Of a DNA stretch of 64,000 nucleotides, positions 43,933 through 52,684 are shown one piece after another. The notes under the pieces were generated by a model. It did not search any database. It had not been told where the DNA came from and was given only the letters and a program-made list of their open reading frames with translations. Positions within the stretch are counted from its first letter, which is position 1. The number at the start of each line of letters is the position of its first letter. Made by a program: the position numbers and the translations under genes. This DNA comes from Erwinia mallotivora (GTDB taxonomy: Bacteria; Pseudomonadota; Gammaproteobacteria; Enterobacterales; Enterobacteriaceae), in NCBI RefSeq assembly GCF_000590885.1, contig NZ_JFHN01000053.1, positions 62,001 through 126,000 of the forward strand, read 5' to 3'.

Positions 43933-44817
43933 CTAAATTTCCAACAGGCCTGCGCATTTAAGAGCCTGCTCAACAACCGGACGACCGGCATCAGTCATCG
44001 GCGTCATTGGCAGACGCAGCGTGTCGGTTGCAATTAATCCTAATTTTTTCGCCGCCCATTTTACCGGAACGGGATTAGGTTCAATAAATAGCTTCTGGTG
44101 CAACGGCATCAGTCGCTGATTAAGGCGGCGGGCTTCAGCAAAATTACCCTGCTGAGCCAGTGTACAAACCTGTACCATTTCGCGCGCGGCGATGTTAGCC
44201 GTGACGGAGATGACCCCCCGACCACCCAGTTGCATGAAATCCAGCGCAGTGCCGTCATCGCCACTGACCAGAATGAAGTCATCATCAACCAGCTCTTGGA
44301 TCTGGCTAACCCGCGATAAGTTCCCGGTAGCTTCTTTTATTCCGATAATATTTTTGATTTTAGCCAGACGGCCGACTGTTTCTGGCAACATATCGCAACC
44401 GGTGCGGGACGGGACGTTATACAACATTTGCGGCAGATCGGTGCTTTCAGCAATCGCCTTGAAGTGCTGATACAGCCCTTCCTGAGTTGGACGATTGTAG
44501 TAAGGAGTGACGGTCAGACAGCCCACCACGCCACTTTTTTCAAACTGGCGGGTCAGCGAGATGCCCTCAGCGGTGGCGTTTGCCCCGGTTCCGGCAATCA
44601 CCGGAATCCGACCATCGGCCAGCTCCAGCGTCATCTTCACCACGTCACCGTGCTCGTCGTGGCTTAATGTGGCTGATTCTCCGGTGGTCCCTACCGAAAC
44701 AATTGCCGAGGTTCCGCTGGCAACATGATAATCAATTAGTTTTTTTAAACTCGCACGGCAGACATACCCTTTGTCATCCATCGGCGTGATCAGTGCAACA
44801 ATACTTCCCGTGAACAT
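43933..44817 (-). CDS. dapA: 4-hydroxy-tetrahydrodipicolinate synthase
   Basis: Condenses pyruvate and aspartate semialdehyde, first step of the diaminopimelate/lysine branch. 294 residues, TIM barrel. Schiff-base K161 (GIKEATGNL), catalytic Y133 (MLYNVPSR) and R138, and the [11 protein letters not shown] loop. The ATG at 44817 has GGAGGG eight bases upstream; a six-codon extension does not match the family. Divergent from gcvR. Confidence 0.98.
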   Translation of the reverse strand: MFTGSIVALITPMDDKGYVCRASLKKLIDYHVASGTSAIVSVGTTGESATLSHDEHGDVVKMTLELADGRIPVIAGTGANATAEGISLTRQFEKSGVVGCLTVTPYYNRPTQEGLYQHFKAIAESTDLPQMLYNVPSRTGCDMLPETVGRLAKIKNIIGIKEATGNLSRVSQIQELVDDDFILVSGDDGTALDFMQLGGRGVISVTANIAAREMVQVCTLAQQGNFAEARRLNQRLMPLHQKLFIEPNPVPVKWAAKKLGLIATDTLRLPMTPMTDAGRPVVEQALKCAGLLEI

Positions 44818-44974
44818 TAGCCATTCCCTCCACAAACAAGTGCTTCATGGTACGTTTGACGGCTATTGAAAAGCAAGCAGACAAGCCGCCAGGCCCCTTG
44901 GCAGAGGGAATTTTTTATGTTTACCTTAGCGTCATCACAATTGCTAATCATTATGACGGACAGGACGCATTATT

Positions 44975-45568
44975 TTGCCGCAGTCTCAGCAACATCATCT
45001 GGTTATCACCGCCCTTGGGGTTGACCGTCCGGGAATAGTTAATGCGATTACCCGGCACGTCAGCAGCTGCGGTTGCAATATTGAAGACAGCCGCCTTGCT
45101 ATGCTGGGTGATGAATTCACCTTTATTATGCTACTTTCCGGTAGCTGGAACGCCATCGCGTTGATTGAATCAACGCTGCCGTTAAAAGGTGCGGAGTTGG
45201 AACTGCTGATCGTCATGAAACGCACCACTTTTCGTGAGCGTCCGCCAATGCCTGCCACCGTCTGGGTTCAGGTGGAAGTCACCGACTCGGTGCACATTAT
45301 TGAGCGCTTTACCGATCTGTTTGATTCGCACCAGATGAATATTGCTGAGCTGGTATCACGGACACAACCGGCACAAGAAAATCAGCCGCCGTTGCTCTAT
45401 ATTCAGATCACAGCGCACAGTCCGGCCAGCCGGGATGCGGCAAATATTGAGCAGGCATTTAACCATCTCTGTACAGAGTTAAAAGCGCAGGGCACTATTA
45501 GCGTCGTTCAGTATCCACCGCATGATGACAAAATGGAGAGTAGTGATGAATCCACTGAAATCCGGTGA
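44975..45568 (+). CDS. gcvR: Glycine cleavage system transcriptional repressor GcvR
   Basis: Antagonist of GcvA in control of the gcv operon. 197 residues with two ACT domains (about 8-85, VITALGVDRPGIVNAITRHV; and 95-180, WVQVEVTDSVHIIERFTDLF). The start is a TTG: no ATG or GTG occurs in frame before a stop at 44954, and AGGA lies nine bases upstream. Its last 23 bases overlap bcp. Confidence 0.95.
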   Translation: MPQSQQHHLVITALGVDRPGIVNAITRHVSSCGCNIEDSRLAMLGDEFTFIMLLSGSWNAIALIESTLPLKGAELELLIVMKRTTFRERPPMPATVWVQVEVTDSVHIIERFTDLFDSHQMNIAELVSRTQPAQENQPPLLYIQITAHSPASRDAANIEQAFNHLCTELKAQGTISVVQYPPHDDKMESSDESTEIR

Positions 45569-46013
45569 TTTAGCACCGAAATTTAGCCTGCCAGACCAGG
45601 ATGGCGAACAGGTCAATCTGACCGACTTCCAGGGACAACGCGTTCTGGTCTATTTTTATCCGAAAGCGATGACACCGGGTTGCACCGTTCAGGCCTGCGG
45701 TCTTCGTGACAGCATGGATGAACTGAAAAAAGCGGGCGTCGAAGTTCTGGGGATCAGCACCGACAAACCCGAGAAACTCTCAAGATTTGTCGAGAAAGAA
45801 TTGCTCAACTTCACCCTGCTTTCAGATGAAGATCATCAGGTTTGTGAGCAATTTGGTATCTGGGGCGAAAAAACCTTTATGGGGAAAACCTATGACGGTA
45901 TTCACCGCATCAGCTTCCTGGTGGGCAGCGATGGCAAAATCGAAAAGGTTTTTGATGATTTCAAAACCAGTAACCACCACGATATCGTGATGGATTACCT
46001 GAAGTCGGCCTGA
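45546..46013 (+). CDS. bcp: Thioredoxin-dependent thiol peroxidase Bcp
   Basis: Peroxiredoxin reducing hydroperoxides, 155 residues. Peroxidatic C46 in MTPGCTVQACGLRD and resolving C51 match the atypical two-Cys E. coli enzyme. The ATG at 45546 follows GGAGAG by five bases and gives the family N-terminus; it lies inside the gcvR end, so the genes are probably coupled. In E. coli the hyf operon follows; here bcp faces a diguanylate cyclase. Confidence 0.96.
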   Translation: MNPLKSGDLAPKFSLPDQDGEQVNLTDFQGQRVLVYFYPKAMTPGCTVQACGLRDSMDELKKAGVEVLGISTDKPEKLSRFVEKELLNFTLLSDEDHQVCEQFGIWGEKTFMGKTYDGIHRISFLVGSDGKIEKVFDDFKTSNHHDIVMDYLKSA

Positions 46014-46133
46014 GTGCCATTAACAGGGTAGCCGGAGCCAGTCATTTCGCGCCGGCTCCCCCTGCCAGGGTTAAAATCCGCACAGTTACTGCCTCTTTTC
46101 AGCCACCCTTATCCGGTCGGCTAAGTCAGTAAT

Positions 46134-47741
46134 TCAACTTTCATGCTGCTCAAGTTCCAGCGCGGCAGCGTTATGTAAATGATTGACAATCACCCGATTT
46201 CGTCCGGCATTCTTAGCCTGATACAGTGCATCATCAGCGAGCTTGAACACCCGCTCAAAGGGCATTTCATCAGCTGACCAGAAGGCCACACCAATAGAAA
46301 TGGAGATATGGCCGACAGAAGGTAGCTTTTCGAGCTCAATTTTCTTACGCACCCTTTCGGCAATACTCAATGCAATGTCACGCTCAGCACCCGGCAGGAT
46401 CATGATAAATTCTTCGCCACCATTTCGGCTGACCACGTCCGTTTGTCGGGAGCTTCTCTCCAGTTGCAGCGCCACACTCTGGATCACCTGGTCGCCCACA
46501 TCATGACCCCAGGTGTCATTAACCCGTTTGAAGTGATCGATATCCAGCGCCAGTACGGCAAAAGGCTGGCGTGTGGCAAGAAAGTACTCCAGTACGGCGT
46601 TCAGCCCACGACGATTCAGCAGTCCGGTTAAGGGATCGGTCTGAACTTCAAATTTCAGGCGGCCAATCTTATCCTGCAATAAACCGATCCCCGCCAGCAT
46701 CGCACGCTTGATTTGCGACGCCTCGTAATACCACGAGCGAATACCATTGATGTCTTTTGATACGCCCTGGGCATCCATCTGGCTCGCCTTGCGTGCCAGT
46801 TGCCACAACGGCAACGCTATAAGCCTGGCGAGAATCCAGGCGATGATCAACGTCAGCAGGGCGAAAGGAACGGAATGCTGTAAGACTTTCATCAGCAGGC
46901 TACTGAGCGGTGCGAGTGTGGTCTGCGTCGGCTTCAGTGCGATAATGGTCCAGCCAGCAGTCGGCACGACAGCATAACCCGCCAGCATCGGCTCCCCCTT
47001 ATCTGTACTGACCTGCAAAAAACCGTTGCTGCTTTTCCTCTTCTGTTCATCGCTGACCAGCGGCGGAATTTTTTGTCCAATCAGGTTGACATCCTGATGA
47101 TAAAGAACCCGGTTATCATCATCGACGACAAACAATGAAGAACCATCGCGATAGAACTGTTCACCCAGCAGTTCGTTGAGAATACTTTTCTTTTTCAGAT
47201 AGATAGAGCCACCAACAAAGCCAAGATAGCTGCCGGTGGGCGACCAGACGGGAGAGGAGACGAAGACAATCAAATTGTTGGCGGCAGAAATACCCGGCTT
47301 GCTGATAAGTGGCCTGCGCTCCGCCAGGGCCTGCCTTGAAGTGGACGTTGTCAGATGCACCCCTTTCAACATCAGGGATTCTGGAGAGATAGCTTTGACC
47401 CAACCATCAGCATCAGCGATCACCACCGAGTTAAAGCTGTTGGTCTGAAGTCGCAACCGTTCAACCTCACTCTGCATCGCCTCATCGTTATCCATACCCT
47501 TGCTCAGGTTCTGAGCACTCCAGGCAAGCTGTGACTGAGCCATCTCAAAAAACATTTCCGTGGTTGAAGCCAGCTTGGTGGCATAAACACGGTTAGATTC
47601 AAGGGTATTGTTAATCAGCACGTCACGCTGCACACGCCAGGTGGCGTACAGTGAATTAGCCAGCGTGATCACAATGCTGGCGACGGCTAATAAAGTAATC
47701 AGTGTTCGCAAGTCCGTTTTTGGGCGAATCAGCCTCAGCAT
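46134..47741 (-). CDS. Membrane diguanylate cyclase (dCache-GGDEF)
   Basis: 535 residues. Transmembrane helix about 13-33, a periplasmic dCache-type sensor (about 40-280), transmembrane helix about 288-308 and a C-terminal GGDEF domain. The active site is GGEEF at 441-445, with the I-site RQTD (432-435) five residues before it, so c-di-GMP synthesis with product inhibition is expected. DIDHFKRVNDTWGHDVGD is the nucleotide/metal region. No E. coli gene lies here. Ligand unknown. Confidence 0.93.
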   Translation of the reverse strand: MLRLIRPKTDLRTLITLLAVASIVITLANSLYATWRVQRDVLINNTLESNRVYATKLASTTEMFFEMAQSQLAWSAQNLSKGMDNDEAMQSEVERLRLQTNSFNSVVIADADGWVKAISPESLMLKGVHLTTSTSRQALAERRPLISKPGISAANNLIVFVSSPVWSPTGSYLGFVGGSIYLKKKSILNELLGEQFYRDGSSLFVVDDDNRVLYHQDVNLIGQKIPPLVSDEQKRKSSNGFLQVSTDKGEPMLAGYAVVPTAGWTIIALKPTQTTLAPLSSLLMKVLQHSVPFALLTLIIAWILARLIALPLWQLARKASQMDAQGVSKDINGIRSWYYEASQIKRAMLAGIGLLQDKIGRLKFEVQTDPLTGLLNRRGLNAVLEYFLATRQPFAVLALDIDHFKRVNDTWGHDVGDQVIQSVALQLERSSRQTDVVSRNGGEEFIMILPGAERDIALSIAERVRKKIELEKLPSVGHISISIGVAFWSADEMPFERVFKLADDALYQAKNAGRNRVIVNHLHNAAALELEQHES

Positions 47742-48261
47742 GGACTTACCTCAGTGAAAAGTTTCATCATATAGCGCCTTATTTTTCTGTGCGCGTTTGT
47801 GTTAAGTACGTGTTATGCCCTGGTGAAGCATCCGCTGATTGTACACCTCTCGTGCTTTTTGGGAATAATCGGAAGCCAGGAAAAACAGGAAATATCTGAA
47901 TTAATCGCCGCTGGCGGCTGCCTCCCTGTAAAGGAAGCAGTGAATGCCACTTTGCCTGAGTTAATCAGACATCTTCTGCCCGGCTTCGCCATCCAGCAAG
48001 GTGGTGTCGCTAAGCCCTGGCGAGGCCAGTTGTAGCCTGAGTTTATTGATGAGGTTACGGTAGATGAAGGTTGCAGAAATCCTGACAACCAGCGTCACTC
48101 TGTTGCTGCCGAAACCTTTCTGATAAGTGAAAACAGATAAATTTCCGGCAGAGTGCCAGGACAGTTGGCACAATTCGTTTTTGCCTGGACAGGCAAAGGG
48201 CGAAGAAAAAGAGATTAAATTCCCGGCCACGACCAGGAATTGACCGATCTGAAGTGCAGAA
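47742..48261. other. 520-bp region between effector-like gene and cyclase gene
   Basis: No gene supported. Overlapping open frames of 70-118 codons occur on both strands, none with a good ribosome site or recognisable product. The promoter of the cyclase must lie near 47750-47850. The stretch may be debris from the exchange that replaced the hyf-perM segment of E. coli. Confidence 0.4.
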
Positions 48262-49128
48262 TTAAGACTCTGTTGTTGATTTAGCATTGTCACTTCGTAA
48301 AATAATAAGATCGTCAAGCAATCCTTGCTGATACTCTTTCTCTACTTTATCTCCCCTGTCGGCAGCGTTTTTTAATCTTACACGTATTTGAGTTTCAATC
48401 TGATTTTCAAGATTCATTGTCGCGGAAGAGAGAGTCCTTCCCAGCCGTTTTGTCCCAGAAAAAACCAGTTGATCGCCATCAATAATATGAAGCTTATTTT
48501 TATCATCAACCAGTACATTGCCTGATACATTGAGGTCATGCATATACAGACCACGCGATTCAAGGAGGTTATCGGCGCGGTCATATTCACTGTCCTGTGC
48601 GATATCCAACTCATGGCCTTTAACATACTTTGAAACCAGTACATCAACCTGTTCACCATTCCAGTCGGCTTTAGCCGGGCGTGAAAAGTCAGCGTCGTCG
48701 TTTGCTATATTTAAATATTTACTGACCCGTGCAGGTCGGGCGTTGCTACTTTCTTCAGAATTCCAGTCGACTAAATTCCCATGGCAGTTAACCGGGAATT
48801 TGATCACGAAATCATCGCATTTAAAGCATGTTCCATAAGAACCCCCACCGATTTTTTGTTGCGGTTTAATAATTATGCTTGCAACCTTGTTAACAAAGCT
48901 ATCTATTGAATCAGAGGGCTTTACGTCAGCGCTGAGAGGCATGTCAGGAGCAGGCATCGATAGCACAGAATTTTTTCCTGAATTCCTCAAAAAAGACATT
49001 TCATCATGCATATTAATAGCTGACGAAACAGGCAACAAAAATTCTTTATTTTTTAACTCCTCATTTGAACCAGAACAATGTGTTTTTTGTATTTCGGATG
49101 CTGACGATAGTGCAGAGTTAACCATCAT
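48262..49128 (-). CDS. Type III effector-like protein kinase
   Basis: 288 residues. The first 90 or so are Ser/Asn-rich and predicted disordered, as in type III secreted proteins. A compact kinase domain follows: Gly-rich loop GGGSYG (94-99), VIK lysine K110, catalytic loop HDLNVSGN with H197, D198 and N204, and DGD (217-219) in the DFG position. This short layout is that of OspG/NleH/HopBF1-type effector kinases; HopBF1 is my best guess but not proven. SD GGAGG is seven bases before the ATG, and a TATAAT -10 lies at 49178-49183. The gene is visibly more AT-rich than its neighbours. No hrp box was found upstream. Confidence 0.7.
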   Translation of the reverse strand: MMVNSALSSASEIQKTHCSGSNEELKNKEFLLPVSSAINMHDEMSFLRNSGKNSVLSMPAPDMPLSADVKPSDSIDSFVNKVASIIIKPQQKIGGGSYGTCFKCDDFVIKFPVNCHGNLVDWNSEESSNARPARVSKYLNIANDDADFSRPAKADWNGEQVDVLVSKYVKGHELDIAQDSEYDRADNLLESRGLYMHDLNVSGNVLVDDKNKLHIIDGDQLVFSGTKRLGRTLSSATMNLENQIETQIRVRLKNAADRGDKVEKEYQQGLLDDLIILRSDNAKSTTES

Positions 49129-49177
49129 AATCTTTCCTCCAGTTTTAAAATTTAACTTTAGTTATCTCTCTGCATTT

Positions 49178-49183
49178 ATTATA
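49178..49183 (-). promoter_or_regulatory. -10 element for the effector-like kinase
   Basis: Perfect TATAAT on the minus strand, 50 bp upstream of the ATG, predicting a leader of about 43 nt. The -35 region at a 17-bp spacing (CTCAGG) is poor. The element suggests sigma-70 rather than HrpL initiation. Confidence 0.45.
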
Positions 49184-49597
49184 TAAGAAAACGATAAAAA
49201 CCTGAGAAAAAATAATCTGGCAATCTTCAGAGCAATGTTTTATCTTGTCAGCACAGAATACTTTACCTTTTATGATAAATATTTTATTAAGAAAAGATCA
49301 CTCATAAAAACGCAAATAAAATTAAAAATAATCACCAGGCTGACTGAAAAGTCGTACTGTTGTGTAGTATCTTACATTGACGCAACGCCATGCTTTACGT
49401 AACGAGAAAGCGACTTACAGGAAATATTATTAAAATCAGACACTGCAATTACCTACCAATTACTATTCCGCAAGCTTATTTATTTGAAGGAGTGATATCC
49501 GGCTGTCGGATATTTTCAATTAAAAATTCAGAATAAAAATGTTTCCTGGTTACAGATCTAAAATATCTGTATTTGATTTTGACAAACAGGAGAATGC

Positions 49598-49678
49598 ATG
49601 ACGATGTTTTCAAAGCGAAGCTCAGTTAGATATGCAAATGATTGTTTTCACTTACGCAGAACGGTTCAGCTATGCTAA
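49598..49678 (+). CDS. Candidate 26-residue small ORF
   Basis: ATG start with AGGAG five bases upstream, 26 codons, TAA stop. The product begins MTMFSKRSSVRYAND and is basic with two Cys; no family recognised. It lies in the AT-rich region between the effector-like gene and bepA. The only support is the ribosome site, so chance is quite possible. Confidence 0.25.
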   Translation: MTMFSKRSSVRYANDCFHLRRTVQLC

Positions 49679-49857
49679 CCCACAAGATAGTGCTGATATT
49701 TTTATTACCCGTTTGACCTGAATCGCTTCCTGCAACAGTTTATCACGCCGTCAGCGGTTTCCTTCCCTGACACCTGTGGTTAAGATACCCTGCGCAGAGG
49801 CGGCTGTCGGACAGGCATTTGCTTGCAGAAGAGTAAAAAGAAGAGGACATCATCAGA

Positions 49858-51327
49858 ATGGGATTCAGCATGATTAACCGATTGAAAACATGTGCACTGG
49901 CTTCTCTGATTGTTACTCTGTCAGCCAGCTCACTGCCAGCCTCTGCTGATGTCAGCGATAACCTCCCCGATATGGGCACTACCGCCGGAAACACGCTGTC
50001 CATCAATCAGGAAATGCAGATGGGCGACTTTTATGTTCGCCAGTTGCGTGCCAGCGCCCCACTGATTAACGATCCGCTGCTGAACAGCTACATCAATAAG
50101 CTGGGACAACGTCTGGTCGCCCACGCCTGGTCCGTGAAGACCCCTTTTCACTTTTTTCTGATCAGCAATGACGAGATTAATGCCTTCGCCTTTTTTGGCG
50201 GCAATGTGGTGTTGCACTCAGCCCTGTTCCGTTATACCGACAACGAAAGCCAGCTGGCTTCGGTGCTGGCTCACGAAATTTCTCACGTCACCCAACGCCA
50301 TCTGGCGCGGGCGATGGAAGCCCAGCAGCGCAATGCCCCACTGACCTGGGTGGGTGCGCTGGGTTCGATCCTGCTGGCGATGGCTAATCCGCAGGCCGGA
50401 ATGGCGGCGCTGAGCGGGACGCTGGCCGGTACTCAGCAGGGTGTCATCAGCTTTACCCAGCAAAATGAGCAGGAGGCGGACCGTATCGGGATCCAGGTAT
50501 TGCAGCGCGCCGGATTCGATCCGCAGGCCATGCCTGATTTTCTGCAAAAACTGGCCGATCAGTCGCGTTTTACCTCCAAACCGCCGGAAATGCTGCTCAC
50601 CCACCCCCTGCCTGACAGCCGCCTCTCTGACGCACGTAATCGTGCCAGCCAGATGAAACCGGTGGTGGTGCAATCTTCGCAGGATTACTACATGGCAAAA
50701 GTACGGATATTGGGCATGTACGCCACCGGAAAGAATCAGCTGACTGATGACCTGCTGGACAGCCTGAGTAAAGGGAATACCCGGGAACAGGCAGCCGCTC
50801 ACTACGGTAAAGCGGTGCAATTTTTACAGGCTAAGAGTTACGAAAATGCAAAAAAAATCATTGCGCCGCTGCTGGCTAAACAGCCGGCAAATGTCTGGTA
50901 TCTGGATATCATGACCGACATTGATATCGGTCTGAAACAGCCACAGCAGGCCATAGCCCTGTTGCTTGCCGCCAAAGCGGCCAGCGAGGATCCGGTGGTT
51001 CAACTTAACCTGGCGAATGCCTATGTCGAGGCGAAGGATCCAGCCAGTGCCAGCAGGATTCTTTATCGCTATACCTGGGCTCACAAAGACGATCCCAACG
51101 GCTGGGATCTACTGGCGCAGGCCTGCGCCGCGCAGGGACTCACCGATGAAGAACAGGCTGCACGCGCCGAGAGCCTGGCTCTGAATGGTCAGCTTGACCA
51201 GGCCATCCGCAGTCTGAGCAGTGCCAGCGCCGCCGTACCGCTGGGTAGCCTGAAACAGGCGCGTTACGATGCCCGCATTGACCAGTTGCGTCAACTGCAA
51301 CAGCGTTTTCGAACTTATCAGAAATAA
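49858..51327 (+). CDS. bepA: Periplasmic metalloprotease/chaperone BepA
   Basis: Controls outer-membrane protein assembly, including LptD maturation and turnover. 489 residues. Signal peptide about 1-30 (cleavage after ASA), M48 protease domain with HEISH zinc motif ([19 protein letters not shown]), the conserved [20 protein letters not shown] third-ligand segment, and C-terminal TPR repeats from about residue 310. The first ATG follows AGAGGA by ten bases; an internal ATG four codons later cannot be excluded. In E. coli it follows perM, absent here. Confidence 0.96.
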   Translation: MGFSMINRLKTCALASLIVTLSASSLPASADVSDNLPDMGTTAGNTLSINQEMQMGDFYVRQLRASAPLINDPLLNSYINKLGQRLVAHAWSVKTPFHFFLISNDEINAFAFFGGNVVLHSALFRYTDNESQLASVLAHEISHVTQRHLARAMEAQQRNAPLTWVGALGSILLAMANPQAGMAALSGTLAGTQQGVISFTQQNEQEADRIGIQVLQRAGFDPQAMPDFLQKLADQSRFTSKPPEMLLTHPLPDSRLSDARNRASQMKPVVVQSSQDYYMAKVRILGMYATGKNQLTDDLLDSLSKGNTREQAAAHYGKAVQFLQAKSYENAKKIIAPLLAKQPANVWYLDIMTDIDIGLKQPQQAIALLLAAKAASEDPVVQLNLANAYVEAKDPASASRILYRYTWAHKDDPNGWDLLAQACAAQGLTDEEQAARAESLALNGQLDQAIRSLSSASAAVPLGSLKQARYDARIDQLRQLQQRFRTYQK

Positions 51328-51346
51328 TGAAACGGGATGACTGTCG

Positions 51347-51368
51347 GCCTGTCTCATCAGGCTGTTTT
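51347..51368 (+). terminator. Weak intrinsic terminator after bepA
   Basis: GCCTG and CAGGC form a 5-bp stem followed by TGTTTTA, 20 bp after the bepA stop. Short stem and imperfect T-run. Confidence 0.45.
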
Positions 51369-51489
51369 ATCTGCCATTCCCGGTCCGGCCAGCACCACAA
51401 TACTTACGTAGCACCTGTACGCGCCGGATAGTACGCCCTGTCCATGTCCGGACTGACCAATACAACCTGTGCCAGGAGGAAAAGACTCT

Positions 51490-51843
51490 GTGTCTGATGT
51501 GAAGATTTACCATAACCCCCGTTGTTCCAAAAGCCGTGACACACTGGCGCTGTTGCAGGCGCAGGGTGTTAACCCTGAGGTGGTGCTTTATCTGGAAACC
51601 CCGCCCGACACTGAAACCCTGCAATCCTGGCTGAAAAAATTGGGATTCCAGTCCGCACGTCAGCTGATGCGCACAAAAGAAACCCTCTATCAGCAACTTA
51701 ATCTGGCGGATGAATTATTAAGTGAAGCGCAGTTGCTTCAGGCAATGGCAGAGCACCCAAAACTTATCGAGCGTCCGGTGGTCGTCGCCAACGGTCAGGT
51801 CAGGCTGGGGCGTCCCCCCGAGCAGGTACTGGAGATTCTCTGA
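51490..51843 (+). CDS. yfgD: Arsenate reductase family protein YfgD
   Basis: 117 residues, ArsC-type thioredoxin fold. Catalytic Cys C12 in HNPRCSKSRDT, followed by ARQLMRTKE and LIERPVVVANGQVRLGRPPE, which supply the Arg residues of ArsC. Whether it reduces arsenate in the cell is unknown. The start is the GTG at 51490, nine bases after a strong AGGAGG; an upstream in-frame GTG would contain that site. Between bepA and hda as in E. coli. Confidence 0.93.
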   Translation: MSDVKIYHNPRCSKSRDTLALLQAQGVNPEVVLYLETPPDTETLQSWLKKLGFQSARQLMRTKETLYQQLNLADELLSEAQLLQAMAEHPKLIERPVVVANGQVRLGRPPEQVLEIL

Positions 51844-51890
51844 ACTGGCGGGTGCATCAGCAGATTGAGCCAGACAAAACCCAAAATGGC

Positions 51891-52592
51891 CTACAGCGCC
51901 AGCGCTTCTTTAACAAAAGGAATGGTTAATTTACGCTGGGCGCTGATCGATGCGCGATCCAGCCGGTCAAGGGTGATAAACAGCGTGCGCATTTCACGAT
52001 CGAGCCTTTTCAGCAGAAAGCGCCCCACGTCTTCCGGTAACTCAAAGCCACGCAATCGGGCCCGCAATTGCAGTGCCTGCAATTTATCGTCGTCCGACAG
52101 AGGTTGCAGGCGGTAAATTTGCCCCCAGTCAAGGCGGGATGCGAGGTCAGGGAGTTTCAGATTCAGCTGGCGCGGAGGACGATCGCCGGTGATAAGAAGA
52201 CGCGTTCTGCCGGTTTCCAGAATACGGTTGTAGAGATCAAACAACGCCATCTCCCACAGCTCGTCTCCGGCAATACATTCGATGTTATCGATACAAATCA
52301 GCGCCAGCTGCTCCATTCCGTCGAGCACTTCCGGCACGAACCAGGTGCGCTTATCCAGCGGAACATAACCCACTGCTTCCCCTCTGGCCGACAGTTCCGC
52401 ACAGGCGGCATGCAGCAGATGGCTACGCCCGCCGCCCTCGCGCGACCAGAAATAGAGATAGCTGCCATGTTCCTGTTGCAGCGCACTTCGTAATGCTGCA
52501 ATCAGCGACGGATTCTCTCCAGGCCAGAAGCTGGCAAAGGTTTCGTCATCTGGCAGATAGAGTGGCAATGACAGCTGTGCCGGTGTGTTCAG
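51891..52592 (-). CDS. hda: DnaA inactivator Hda
   Basis: AAA+ protein that, with the DNA-loaded sliding clamp, stimulates DnaA-ATP hydrolysis. 233 residues. N-terminal clamp-binding motif QLSLPL, ATP site region [13 protein letters not shown], Walker B ICIDNIE, sensor and RIL-type C-terminal helices ([33 protein letters not shown]). Start chosen as CTG at 52592, giving [20 protein letters not shown] precedes it by five bases. A GTG two codons upstream lies inside that ribosome site. E. coli hda also uses CTG. Confidence 0.93.
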   Translation of the reverse strand: MNTPAQLSLPLYLPDDETFASFWPGENPSLIAALRSALQQEHGSYLYFWSREGGGRSHLLHAACAELSARGEAVGYVPLDKRTWFVPEVLDGMEQLALICIDNIECIAGDELWEMALFDLYNRILETGRTRLLITGDRPPRQLNLKLPDLASRLDWGQIYRLQPLSDDDKLQALQLRARLRGFELPEDVGRFLLKRLDREMRTLFITLDRLDRASISAQRKLTIPFVKEALAL

Positions 52593-52654
52593 AAGCACCT
52601 CAGAGTTGGTCGGCTAAATCCGGCGTGAGTTTATCACAACCCGAAGAAGATAAT

Positions 52655-52678
52655 GAAACAGGGCAGCCGGCGCTGCCC
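52655..52678 (-). terminator. Probable terminator of uraA
   Basis: GGGCAGC and GCTGCCC form a 7-bp stem with a 4-nt loop seven bases after the uraA stop, followed by TGTTTCATT, a poor T-run. Confidence 0.5.
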
Positions 52679-52684
52679 GTTAAT

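Larger units (their letters stand above)
49129..49857. other. 729-bp AT-rich region upstream of bepA
   Basis: Much lower G+C than the core genes on either side. It contains the effector-gene promoter, two perfect hairpins, ATATCCG/CGGATAT (49495-49513) and ACAGAT/ATCTGT (49552-49570), a candidate 26-codon reading frame at 49598-49678 and the bepA promoter. No insertion-sequence ends or tRNA were found. Confidence 0.5.

Noticed and set aside
47961-48317. 118-codon minus-strand frame partly inside the effector-like gene
   Set aside because: It overlaps the end of the kinase gene and lacks a good ribosome site; other frames of similar size overlap it.
49129-49857. hrp box (GGAACC-N15/16-CCACNNA) for the effector-like gene
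   Set aside because: Neither orientation shows GGAACC with a correctly spaced CCAC; only GGTTCA and CCCACAAG fragments were present.
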